In this document: positions 30,838 to 38,756 of the stretch, in pieces
How the letters are laid out: every line of letters starts with the position of its first letter
How positions within the stretch are numbered: the first letter of the stretch is position 1
Assembly (NCBI RefSeq): GCF_004403065.1
Contig: NZ_SOHA01000036.1
Coordinates: forward strand, 1-64,000
Length of the DNA: 64,000 bases
Source of the DNA: Cryobacterium cryoconiti
GTDB lineage: Bacteria; Actinomycetota; Actinomycetes; Actinomycetales; Microbacteriaceae
Reading direction: 5' to 3'
Made by a program: the position numbers and the translations under genes
The notes under the pieces: model-generated
Databases searched by the model: none
What the model saw: the letters and a program-made list of their open reading frames with translations, nothing else
What the model was told of the DNA's origin: nothing

Positions 30838-30863
30838 TCTGGCCCGCTATGCGGGGGCGTTCG

Positions 30864-31679
30864 TCAGGCTAAGCGCACGAGCTGCCCCAGGTCGTCGCGC
30901 GGCAGCTCGTCGACGACGGCCGCGACCGTGAGGGACTGCAGCAGCACGCCGCCGCCGATGGTCGTCAGGAACGCGGTGTCTGCCGCGTCGCGGCCCGTGG
31001 CGATGCGCACCAGCGACTGCCGGGGAGCCAGCGTGGTCGCGTCGACCACCTGCCAGGCGTCGTCGACGAAGGCCTCGGCCACGGCATGGAAGTCCATCGG
31101 CGCCAGACCCGGGGCGTAGACGGAGACCAGGCGGGCCGGCACATCGCGGGCCCGCAGCAGCGCGACGACCAGATGGGCGTAATCCCGGCAGACACCTTGG
31201 CGGGCGAGGAGGGTGCGTACCGCGCCATCGGTCGGCAGGCTCGATCCCGGCACGTAGAACAGCTTCTGCCCGACCCAGGAACTCACGCTGTTCAACAGAT
31301 CGGTGCCCTCCAGGCCGGCGAATTCTGCCTGGGCCGTGGGCCCGAGGCTGTCGGACTCGCAGTAGCGGCTGGGGCGCAGGTACCGCACCAGGTCGATGTC
31401 CCGGACCGTCGGCGGGTGCGCCCGGCCGGTCAGGTCGGCGCGGTAATCCACCTGCACCGGCCCGGCGCTGACATCGGCCAGGTGCAGGCGGGTTCCGTGT
31501 TCATCGGTGATCTCGCGCACCGCCACGACGGCGTCGTTCTGCACGACGGTGAGCAGGTCCGCGCACTCACGCCCCGGGTCGGCGGCGTCAGCGGAATCGG
31601 CGGCCACGGCAACCGACAGCACGAGACGTGCCGGAGCCAGGGCCTCGAGCGAGAGGTGAGCGGAGACGGTGCGGTTCAT
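30864..31679 (-). CDS. Transglutaminase-like cysteine protease-fold protein
   Basis: 271 residues. The catalytic triad of the transglutaminase core is visible: Cys164 (QGVCRDYAHL), His198 (DFHAVAEAF) and Asp213 (VVDAT). The N-terminal ~100 residues form a beta-rich domain usual in this subfamily. Bacterial members are thought to act as peptidases or amidases on peptides; the substrate is unknown. There is no signal peptide, so it is cytoplasmic. Confidence 0.9.
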   Translation of the reverse strand: MNRTVSAHLSLEALAPARLVLSVAVAADSADAADPGRECADLLTVVQNDAVVAVREITDEHGTRLHLADVSAGPVQVDYRADLTGRAHPPTVRDIDLVRYLRPSRYCESDSLGPTAQAEFAGLEGTDLLNSVSSWVGQKLFYVPGSSLPTDGAVRTLLARQGVCRDYAHLVVALLRARDVPARLVSVYAPGLAPMDFHAVAEAFVDDAWQVVDATTLAPRQSLVRIATGRDAADTAFLTTIGGGVLLQSLTVAAVVDELPRDDLGQLVRLA

Positions 31680-31757
31680 GCCTCGATCCTGACATGCGCA
31701 CGCCGGCGCCGGCCACAGCTACTGGCGCGGCCTCCGGCCTGGGGCCACACTGACCGC

Positions 31758-32315
31758 ATGCTCGGTGAACTGAACGACCAGGAAATTGAAGGCGTGCTGC
31801 TCGAGGCGATGATCGGCCGGATCGGCTGCCACATCGATGAGCGGACCTACATCGTGCCGGTGTCCTATGCCTACGACGGAGAAGCCGTCTACGGTCATTC
31901 AGGCGCCGGCCGCAAGGTGACGATGATGCGAGCCAACCCGTCGGTCTGCTTCGAGGTGGAGCAGGTCGACGACCTGGGCAACTGGCGCACAGTGATCGCC
32001 TGGGGTCACTACGAAGAACTGACCGGAACGGATGCCGCAGCGGGCCGGCAACTCCTGCTGGACCGATTCAAGCCGCTCCTCGGCGGCGGCGCCCCCTCCA
32101 GCGCCGCCGCCGTGCCCAGCCTCGGGCCCGACGGGACCCCGTTGCGCGCCCCGGTGCCCGGAGCCGCACCGGCACCCGTCCCGAAGCCGGGGCCGGTGCG
32201 CGCGCACGTTCCGGCTCCGCACCCTGCCGGCCGTGAGCCGAACGGGAGCGGGACGGCCGCGGTGCTCTACCGCATCCGTCTGACGGAGAAGACCGGACGC
32301 TTCGAGCGAAGCTGA
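31758..32315 (+). CDS. Pyridoxamine 5'-phosphate oxidase-family (flavin split-barrel) protein with an inserted linker
   Basis: 185 residues. IGRIGCHIDERTYIVPVSYAYDGEAVYGHSGAGRKVTMMRANPSVCFEVEQV is the split-barrel core of the short actinobacterial FMN-binding family. The usual C-terminal strand (VLYRIRLTEKTGRFE) is present but is separated from the core by about 65 residues rich in Pro, Ala and Gly (about 105-165), longer than I expect in this family. Flavin or F420-related binding is inferred. CACACT lies 6 bp upstream of the ATG, a possible leaderless promoter. Confidence 0.82.
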   Translation: MLGELNDQEIEGVLLEAMIGRIGCHIDERTYIVPVSYAYDGEAVYGHSGAGRKVTMMRANPSVCFEVEQVDDLGNWRTVIAWGHYEELTGTDAAAGRQLLLDRFKPLLGGGAPSSAAAVPSLGPDGTPLRAPVPGAAPAPVPKPGPVRAHVPAPHPAGREPNGSGTAAVLYRIRLTEKTGRFERS

Positions 32316-32316
32316 G

Positions 32317-33279
32317 CTAGCCGGCCGCGAGGATGTCGACCACGAAGACGATCGTGTCCGTGCCCTCGATGCCCGCGGCGGGCTGGCCTTCGGCACCATA
32401 ACCGAGTTCCGGCGGGATCACGATCATGACCTGGGAGCCGACGGTCTGGCCGACGAGACCCTGGGAGAAGCCCGGAACGACGGAGGCAAGGGAGATCGCG
32501 GTGGGACCGCTCTTGCCCCAGGTCTGGTCGAAGACCACGCCGGTGGACCAGACGACGCCCGAGTAGTGCATCACCACGGTGTCCCCCTCGCCGACGGTGG
32601 CGCCATCGCCCTTCTTGAGGACCGAGGTCTTCAGCTCGGTCGGAGCCTCGGCGGCCGGGATCGTCACGGTCGGGGCGCCGTCCTCGGCCAGCTCGACGGT
32701 CGGGAAACCGTCTTCCGGTGTCTGGTCGTCACCGTTCGCCGTGGCCGGGATCTTGCTCTTGACGTCGATCACGAAGACGATGTTGTCGTCGGCTGCGACC
32801 TTGAGCTCTTCGTTGCCCGCATCGCCGAACGCGTCAGCCGGGGGCGACACGACCGCGACGCGCGATCCGTAGGTCGCACAGGCGACACCCTTCATGAGGG
32901 CCGGGAAGACGGTGGATTCTTCGGCCATGGTGATCGGTGCGCCGAGGTCGTCCCCGAAGCCGCCGGCGTTCATCTTCTCGCCCGTGGTCGCGTTGTACAC
33001 CGAGAATCCCAGTTCGACGATGTCATCGGTGGCGACGGCGTCGCCCTTGCCCTCGGTGACGACGCTGACCTCGGTGGCCTCCGCCTTGAGGGGCGACTCG
33101 AACGTCACAGTGGGCTCCGCGTCGGCCTTGCCGGAGACTTTCAGGGCCTCGGAGGCCTTACCGGAGTCGACGCAGGCGATTCCCGCCGCGCCGGTTTCGT
33201 CGGAGGGAGACGTGCTGCAGCCGGTCAGGGCGAGCACGGCGACCGTGGCAATGGAAATGAAAGCAGGAAGTTTACGCAC
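32317..33279 (-). CDS. Lipoprotein with two FKBP-type peptidyl-prolyl isomerase domains
   Basis: 320 residues. The signal peptide ends in a lipobox (VAVLALTGC), so it is anchored outside the membrane. Two FKBP-like domains follow: a divergent first one (VELGFSVYNATTGEKM ... VFPALMKGVACATYGSRVAVVSPP) and a canonical C-terminal one (VMHYSGVVWSTGVVFDQTW, PGFSQGLVGQTVGSQVMIVIPPELGYG). The role would be folding of secreted proteins. The GTG start (VRKLPAF) is chosen because the signal peptide begins there and a purine stretch precedes it; the longer frame is non-coding. It converges with the split-barrel gene 1 nt away. Confidence 0.9.
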   Translation of the reverse strand: MRKLPAFISIATVAVLALTGCSTSPSDETGAAGIACVDSGKASEALKVSGKADAEPTVTFESPLKAEATEVSVVTEGKGDAVATDDIVELGFSVYNATTGEKMNAGGFGDDLGAPITMAEESTVFPALMKGVACATYGSRVAVVSPPADAFGDAGNEELKVAADDNIVFVIDVKSKIPATANGDDQTPEDGFPTVELAEDGAPTVTIPAAEAPTELKTSVLKKGDGATVGEGDTVVMHYSGVVWSTGVVFDQTWGKSGPTAISLASVVPGFSQGLVGQTVGSQVMIVIPPELGYGAEGQPAAGIEGTDTIVFVVDILAAG

Positions 33280-33466
33280 ACTGATCTTTCTGTTCGACGG
33301 TGTCTGGTACGACACGGGCAGGGGGTCGAGGACGTCTGGTTCGAGACCGGGCTCCGGCCAGTATGCCCGACCGAACGGTACGCCGCCTGTGTTCCGGCTG
33401 GCACGCACGTGCCAGCCGGTCGATCGCGAGGTCGTTCCGGGCCGGCGGGCCGCTGGGCCGATGAGC

Positions 33467-35251
33467 CTACAGTCCCTCGGCGATCGCGGCCGTGGCCAGG
33501 AGCCAGGCCTCGCGGGTGCGTGGTGCGAGGGCGTCGATGTTGAGCGAGCCGCCGGCAACCAGCGCCGCGTCGTACGGGACGTCCACGACGGTGCGGGTGA
33601 GCTGGCTGAAGTGGTCGTGCAGACGCACGGACAGCTGGCGGTCGGCCGTCTTGGCCGGGGAGGCGAGGATGGTGACCGCGTGGGCGACCTTATCGGCGTG
33701 GCCCTTCTGGCGCAGCCCGTCCAGCAGGGAAGCCGCGCCGTAGGCCGTGTCTTCCCGGATGGTGGAGACCACGACGAGCTGGTCGGCGGTCTCGACGGCT
33801 GCCTCCCAGTTGGAGGCGCGCATGTTGTTGCCGGTGTCGATGATCAGCACCCGGTAGAACCGGCTGAGGGCGGCGTGCAATTTGCGGAAGGCCACGTCGT
33901 CGATGCTGGCCGCGCCGGCCGGGTCGAGGTCGGAGGCCAGCGCGTCGAACCGGGCGTCGCCCTGATTGCGCACGTAGTTGTCGAGGTCTCCCACCCGGGC
34001 GGAGCTGGAATAGGCGAAATTGTCGAGGTCGCGGAGCAGGTCGACGGCCGTGTTGGTGTGGGCGGCAGTCTGCGCCCGTACGCCGAGGGTGCCCATGGTT
34101 TCGTTGTTGTCCCAGGCGAGCGTGTAGCCGCCGCGGTGGATGCCGAACGTCGCGGCGATGAGCAGGGTGGCCGTGGTCTTGTGCGCGCCGCCCTTCGGGT
34201 TGAGCACGACGATGGTGCGCGGGCCCACCAGACTGCGCTGAACGGAGGCGACCGCCGCGCGGTGCGCCATCTCGCCGGCACCGGGGGCAGGGGCGACCAT
34301 CCCGCCGGTGAGGCGCCGAATCGCTCCCTGCCAGCCCAGAAGGGCGGGACCGGCCACGAGGGGCGGGCGGGAGTTCATGAAGTCGGCGAGGTTGGGACCC
34401 TCCCCGCTGATCACCGCGGGGGAATCCGACCCGACCAGCACGGCCAGCGCCGCGGCGGGATCCACCAGGGGCGGGCTCGGCACCGGTGCCGGCTCGGCCG
34501 TGGCCGTGGCGGTGTCACTGTCCGAGGCTGACCGCGGTGCGAAGTAGCCTGCGGCGGCGACGTCCTGCTCGGCGCCGTCCTCGTCGTCGTCCGCGTCGGC
34601 GTCCAGGTCGAGCACCAGGTCGTCAAAGGTGGTTGCGTGCTCGGAATCACCGAGCATGCCGGCGTCGGCCACGGCATCCTCGATGTTGCCGGCGTTCACT
34701 GCGGCGGCGTCGAGCACGGCGGCGTCCAACACGGCGGCGTCGAGATCAGGCGCGTCATCCTCCGGTGCCTGATCCTCCGCCGTCTCAGGCTTCGGGGCGA
34801 CGACCAGGGCGACCAGTTCGACGACCTCGGTTTCGGTCGCGGTGGCCGACACCGGGGTGGCCCCGGGCATGGCCGAGATCCGCGCCGCCGGACGCGGTGA
34901 GTGCTGCGGGGCATTCTCGGCCTCCGCCTCGGCGTCCTCGGCGTCCCCTGCCTGCTCCACCGCGTCCTGCTGCGGTGCGACGGGAGTGGGGATGAACGCC
35001 CCGTCGTCTTCCACATCTCCGTTGGGGTGCACGATCAGCGGCGATTGCCCCTGCTCGTCTTCCGCGGTCAGGCGCACGGCACGGCGGATCGAGCGCGCGG
35101 CATCCGTGACCCGGTTGATGATCTCCTCGCGCACACCGGCTTCGTCGGCTGCGGTGATGTGCTGGCTGACACCGTCGATCAGCAGATCACCCGTACCGTC
35201 GCTTCGGATCATCGCGCGAATGCGAGGGAGTTCGGAAATGTTCTGCGTCAT
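33467..35251 (-). CDS. ParA/MinD-like ATPase with a long acidic N-terminal region
   Basis: 594 residues. Residues 1-90 form a small conserved-looking domain (LPRIRAMIRSDGTGDLLIDG). Residues ~95-300 are Ala/Glu/Asp/Pro-rich and probably disordered, with a short repeat DAAVLDAAVLDAA (171-183). GWQGAIRRLTGG (306-317) then precedes the ATPase domain: deviant Walker A NPKGGAHKTT (351-360, signature Lys at 353), switch DNNETMGTLG and Walker B-like IIDTGNN. The GW-x-x-x-x-RLTGG lead-in resembles MinD-like proteins encoded with type VII secretion, but no secretion genes adjoin it. A partitioning or localisation role is inferred. ATG start with AAAAGG 6 bp upstream. Confidence 0.85.
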   Translation of the reverse strand: MTQNISELPRIRAMIRSDGTGDLLIDGVSQHITAADEAGVREEIINRVTDAARSIRRAVRLTAEDEQGQSPLIVHPNGDVEDDGAFIPTPVAPQQDAVEQAGDAEDAEAEAENAPQHSPRPAARISAMPGATPVSATATETEVVELVALVVAPKPETAEDQAPEDDAPDLDAAVLDAAVLDAAAVNAGNIEDAVADAGMLGDSEHATTFDDLVLDLDADADDDEDGAEQDVAAAGYFAPRSASDSDTATATAEPAPVPSPPLVDPAAALAVLVGSDSPAVISGEGPNLADFMNSRPPLVAGPALLGWQGAIRRLTGGMVAPAPGAGEMAHRAAVASVQRSLVGPRTIVVLNPKGGAHKTTATLLIAATFGIHRGGYTLAWDNNETMGTLGVRAQTAAHTNTAVDLLRDLDNFAYSSSARVGDLDNYVRNQGDARFDALASDLDPAGAASIDDVAFRKLHAALSRFYRVLIIDTGNNMRASNWEAAVETADQLVVVSTIREDTAYGAASLLDGLRQKGHADKVAHAVTILASPAKTADRQLSVRLHDHFSQLTRTVVDVPYDAALVAGGSLNIDALAPRTREAWLLATAAIAEGL

Positions 35252-35405
35252 GTTCGGCCTTTTTTCGTCGAGCTCAGCTCATCAAGCGTGAACACGTCGA
35301 AAAACCCTCGGGCGTGCCCTGTTCAGCCTAACGGGGCGAACGGAGCCCACCCCTCGTTTGGGCGGGTACGGCGACTATCGGCAGAAAGCGCCTCGGCGGG
35401 CGGCG

Positions 35406-35609
35406 CTACGCCACGCGGGGGGCCTGCACCTCCCAGCGGATGGCGCACAGGCCGCCCCGGGTTGCATGCGTGTCGTCGTGCCCGGTCTGGCGGCGACACT
35501 CCACAAGGTCATTCGTCGGAGTGATGTGCGGGTCCCGGCAGGAACTGGCGTAGCTGGTGTAGTCCGTTTCGAGGAGCAGTTCGTCGTCGGTGGGGGTGCT
35601 GTGGCTCAT
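35406..35609 (-). CDS. Small Cys/His-rich protein
   Basis: 67 residues. Two cysteines and spaced histidines (SCRDPHIT ... ECRRQTGHDDTHATRGG) resemble the C-x-x-x-x-GH-x-x-x-H pattern of small metal-binding proteins frequent in actinobacterial genomes. There is no strong ribosome site, but a plausible promoter lies at 35730-35757 on the same strand. Function unknown. Confidence 0.55.
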   Translation of the reverse strand: MSHSTPTDDELLLETDYTSYASSCRDPHITPTNDLVECRRQTGHDDTHATRGGLCAIRWEVQAPRVA

Positions 35610-35729
35610 GGTTCAGGTTTCTGTTCAGGCGCTCTGTCCGCCCCCTCGGCGGCTTGCGCGGTGCTGCCTGGTCGATTCCCGGATGGGTCAGGCTGGTGAT
35701 TGCGTGCAAGCGTACGTTGACTTGGTGCC

Positions 35730-35757
35730 ATTATGCGAGTATTGGTCACTTTGTTAA
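35730..35757 (-). promoter_or_regulatory. Candidate promoter for the small Cys/His protein
   Basis: On the minus strand TTAACA (35757-35752) and CATAAT (35735-35730) are 16 bp apart. The rest of 35610-35799 shows no gene. Confidence 0.4.
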
Positions 35758-35799
35758 CACGATGGAAACCCGGCCGCACCGATCAGCTGGGGGCGGGTG

Positions 35800-37449
35800 T
35801 CAGTCCGGGGTGGCCGCGTGCAGGTCGCGGAGCATCATCTTCATGACCTTGCCTGTGGCGGTGCGGGGCAGCGTTTCGACGAAGTGCACATCATCAGGCA
35901 CCTTGAAACTCGCGATCAGGTACCGGGTGTGGGTGAGCAGGTCCACGGCCGTCACCGCGTGGTCGGGCCGCAGCACGACGTAGGCCTTGGGCCGTTCGCC
36001 CCACTTCTCGTGCGGGATGCCGACGACCGCCACGTCGAGCACGGTGGGATGGGCGAGCATCGCGTTCTCGACCTCGATCGAGGAGATGTTCTCGCCCCCG
36101 GAGATGATGATGTCCTTGACCCGGTCTTTGAGTTCGAGGTAGCCGTCCGGGTGCATGACGCCCAGGTCACCGGTGTGGAACCAGCCGCCCCGGAAGGCCT
36201 CCGCCGTCGCCTGGGGGTCCCGGTAGTAACCGAGCATGACGTTGTTGCCGCGCAGCACGATCTCGCCGACCGTGGCACCGTCCTTCGGCACGTCGACCAT
36301 ATCGGCATCGACCACCCGGGCCGATTCGGCCTGCAGCATGCCGACGCCCTGGCGGGAGATCTTGCGGGCCCGCTCCTCGCTGGGCAGGCCGTCCCACTCC
36401 GGCTGGTACTCGCAGATCGTGTACGGCCCGTAGACCTCGGTCAGGCCGTAGACGTGCACCACCGTGACGCCGAGGGTCTCCAACTGTTCGATCACGCTGG
36501 GTGCCGGCGGCGCCCCTGCCGTGGTGATGCTGAGCGGCTTGGACAACGGATGCGCCTGCTCGGCATTGGCGATCAGGCTGCACACCGTGGGCGCGCCGCA
36601 GAGATTCGTGATGCCCAGGGTGTCGATCGCCGACCAGACGGCGTCGGGCCGCACCGCGCGCAGGCACACGTGGGTGGCACCGGCCGCGGTGACCGCCCAG
36701 GGGGTGCACCAGCCGTTGCAGTGGAACATCGGCAGGGTCCACAGGTAGACGGATGAACTCGTGAACGAGTTGTGGAAGACCTCGCCGAACGAATTCAGGT
36801 AGGCACCCCGGTGGGAGTAGACGACGCCCTTCGGCTTGCCGGTCGTGCCGGAGGTGTAGTTGATCGTGAGCGGCGAACGTTCGTCGTCGATATCCCAGCG
36901 CAGCGGGCGGGCATCCGTCACTGCAGCCTCGTCGGCCTCGGCCAGGAAGGATTCCAGGGTCTGCTGGCCGAAGTCCAGGCCGCTCGCAGCCAGGCCGAAC
37001 TCGGCGTCCGGGATCTCGATCGTGCCGGTCAGGAAGGTCGAGGCGGGCCGGGAGTCCCCCACGGTGGCGACGAGTTCGGCGTCGACGAACAGGAGCGTGG
37101 CTTCGGAGTGCCTCAACACGTACTCGATCTCGGGCCGGGCCAGCCGCGAATTGAGCGCCACCAGGATGCCCCCGGCCAAGGGCACGGCGAAGTGCGCGAT
37201 CAGCATCTCCGGCACGTTCGGAGCCAGGAACACCACTCGGTCACCCGGTGTGATGCGGGCCCGGATGCCCCGGGCCATCCGTTCCGCGGCCGCCTTGAAC
37301 TCGGTGTAGCTGTAGCGGCGGCTGCCGTAGAGGATGGCGTCCTTGTTCGGGTACACCTCCGCGGACCGCTGCAGGAAGCGCAGCGGGGTGAGCGGCGAAT
37401 CGTTGGGCAGTCCGGTCAGGGGTTCGAGCGTCGTCATCTGTTCAAACAC
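35800..37449 (-). CDS. Acyl-CoA synthetase (AMP-forming, fatty-acid-CoA ligase type)
   Basis: 549 residues. The adenylation-family motifs are complete: ATP loop INYTSGTTGKPKGVVYSH, VHVYGLTEVYGPYT, GWFHTGDLGVMHPDGYLELKDRVKDIIISGGENISS, and a C-terminal catalytic lysine region (PRTATGKVMK). It activates a carboxylic acid, probably a medium or long fatty acid, to its CoA thioester. The start is GTG (MFEQMTT), supported by AAAGGAG 6 bp upstream. It is the last gene of the tetR - hydratase/dehydrogenase - acyl-CoA dehydrogenase operon, supplying the first step of the same pathway. Confidence 0.95.
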   Translation of the reverse strand: MFEQMTTLEPLTGLPNDSPLTPLRFLQRSAEVYPNKDAILYGSRRYSYTEFKAAAERMARGIRARITPGDRVVFLAPNVPEMLIAHFAVPLAGGILVALNSRLARPEIEYVLRHSEATLLFVDAELVATVGDSRPASTFLTGTIEIPDAEFGLAASGLDFGQQTLESFLAEADEAAVTDARPLRWDIDDERSPLTINYTSGTTGKPKGVVYSHRGAYLNSFGEVFHNSFTSSSVYLWTLPMFHCNGWCTPWAVTAAGATHVCLRAVRPDAVWSAIDTLGITNLCGAPTVCSLIANAEQAHPLSKPLSITTAGAPPAPSVIEQLETLGVTVVHVYGLTEVYGPYTICEYQPEWDGLPSEERARKISRQGVGMLQAESARVVDADMVDVPKDGATVGEIVLRGNNVMLGYYRDPQATAEAFRGGWFHTGDLGVMHPDGYLELKDRVKDIIISGGENISSIEVENAMLAHPTVLDVAVVGIPHEKWGERPKAYVVLRPDHAVTAVDLLTHTRYLIASFKVPDDVHFVETLPRTATGKVMKMMLRDLHAATPD

Positions 37450-37542
37450 GGTGGACTCCTTTGTCCTTCGGTTGGTGCAGCAGTGTCGTTCGGCGCCGTG
37501 GGCGCGGGGTGGCGCAGGGTCTGTCGCAGTGTCGTGCGCGGG

Positions 37543-38724
37543 TCAGCGGAAGGCGCCGACCCCGGTCAGGTCCCTCCCGATCAGGAGCGACTGCACACTC
37601 TCGGTGCCCTCGTAGGTGTGGATGGACTCGATGTCGGCGAGGTGCTGGATGACGTGGTTCTCGAGCAGGATGCCGTTACCGCCGAGCATGTCCCTGGCCA
37701 TCGACGCGATCTCCCGCGCCGCCCTGGTGTTGTGGTATTTCGCCAGCGACGCCTGGATCGGCCGCAGCGTTCCGGCGGCGTCGAGCTCGGCCAGGCGCAG
37801 GCAGTGCAGCTGCATCGACGTGAGCCGGGACAGCATCATGGTCAGGCGCTCCTGCACCAGCTGGAAACCGGCGAGCGGCTTGCCGAACTGGATGCGCTGG
37901 GTCGAGTAGTTCAGGGCCGCCTCGAACACCGCCGTGGCATGGCCGAGGGCCGACCACGCCACTCCGAGCCGGGTGGCGAAGAGCACCGCTGAGGCGTCCT
38001 TGAACGTGCGGGTGCCGGGGAGCACAGCGTCCTGCGGGATCCGCACATCCGTGAGGGTGATCCGGGCCTGGTGGACGGCGCGTAGGGAGCCTTTGCCGGT
38101 GATCGTCACGCCGAGGTAGCCGGGGGTGTCCTGTTCCACCAGGAACCCGCGCACATTGCCGTCGTCGTCGCGGGCCCAGACCACCGTGACGTCGCCGACC
38201 GAGCCGTTGCCGATCCACTTCTTCTCGCCGTTCAGCACCCACTCGTCTCCGTCGCGCTGCGCGGTGGTCTCCAGGCCCACGGAGTCGGAGCCGTGGTCGG
38301 GTTCGGTCAGGGCGAAGGCGCCGAGCTTCTCGGCGCGGGCCAGCGGCACCAGCCAGCGCTCCTTCTGTTCCGGGCTGCCGAAGAGGGCGATGCTGCGCAG
38401 GGCCAGGCCGCCCTGCACGGCGACCACGGTGCCCATCGAGCCGTCGCCGCGGGAGATCTCCATGTTCACGAGCCCGGCTGCCAGCGGCGACATGGGGCTG
38501 AGTCCGGGGCCGACGACGCCGTCGGTGAGGAGATCGAGCTCACCCATGCGCCGAACCAGGTGCAGCGGGTACTCGGCCCTGTCCCAGGCCTCGGTCAGTT
38601 CGTCCAGGGATTCCGTGGCGAAGGTGCGGGCCCGGTCCCAGAAGGCCCGGTCGGCCTCGGGGACGTCGGAGAACACACCGTAGTAGTCGGTGTCGAGGGG
38701 CATGGATACGTCGTAGTCGGGCAC
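37543..38724 (-). CDS. Acyl-CoA dehydrogenase
   Basis: 393 residues. The FAD/acyl-CoA motifs are [20 protein letters not shown] and [13 protein letters not shown]; the catalytic Glu is in [20 protein letters not shown], the position used by glutaryl-CoA/short-branched-chain-like enzymes. It carries out the first oxidation of acyl-CoA. I prefer GTG 38724 because GAAAGG lies 6 bp before it; ATG 38760 (MSFEPV), overlapping the preceding gene's TGA as ATGA, is the alternative and would imply translational coupling. As sequenced, the upstream gene's frame runs into this one without a stop because of a frameshift. Confidence 0.92.
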   Translation of the reverse strand: MPDYDVSMPLDTDYYGVFSDVPEADRAFWDRARTFATESLDELTEAWDRAEYPLHLVRRMGELDLLTDGVVGPGLSPMSPLAAGLVNMEISRGDGSMGTVVAVQGGLALRSIALFGSPEQKERWLVPLARAEKLGAFALTEPDHGSDSVGLETTAQRDGDEWVLNGEKKWIGNGSVGDVTVVWARDDDGNVRGFLVEQDTPGYLGVTITGKGSLRAVHQARITLTDVRIPQDAVLPGTRTFKDASAVLFATRLGVAWSALGHATAVFEAALNYSTQRIQFGKPLAGFQLVQERLTMMLSRLTSMQLHCLRLAELDAAGTLRPIQASLAKYHNTRAAREIASMARDMLGGNGILLENHVIQHLADIESIHTYEGTESVQSLLIGRDLTGVGAFR

Positions 38725-38756
38725 GGTTTCCCTTTCGTGGAGGACGGGTTCGAAGC

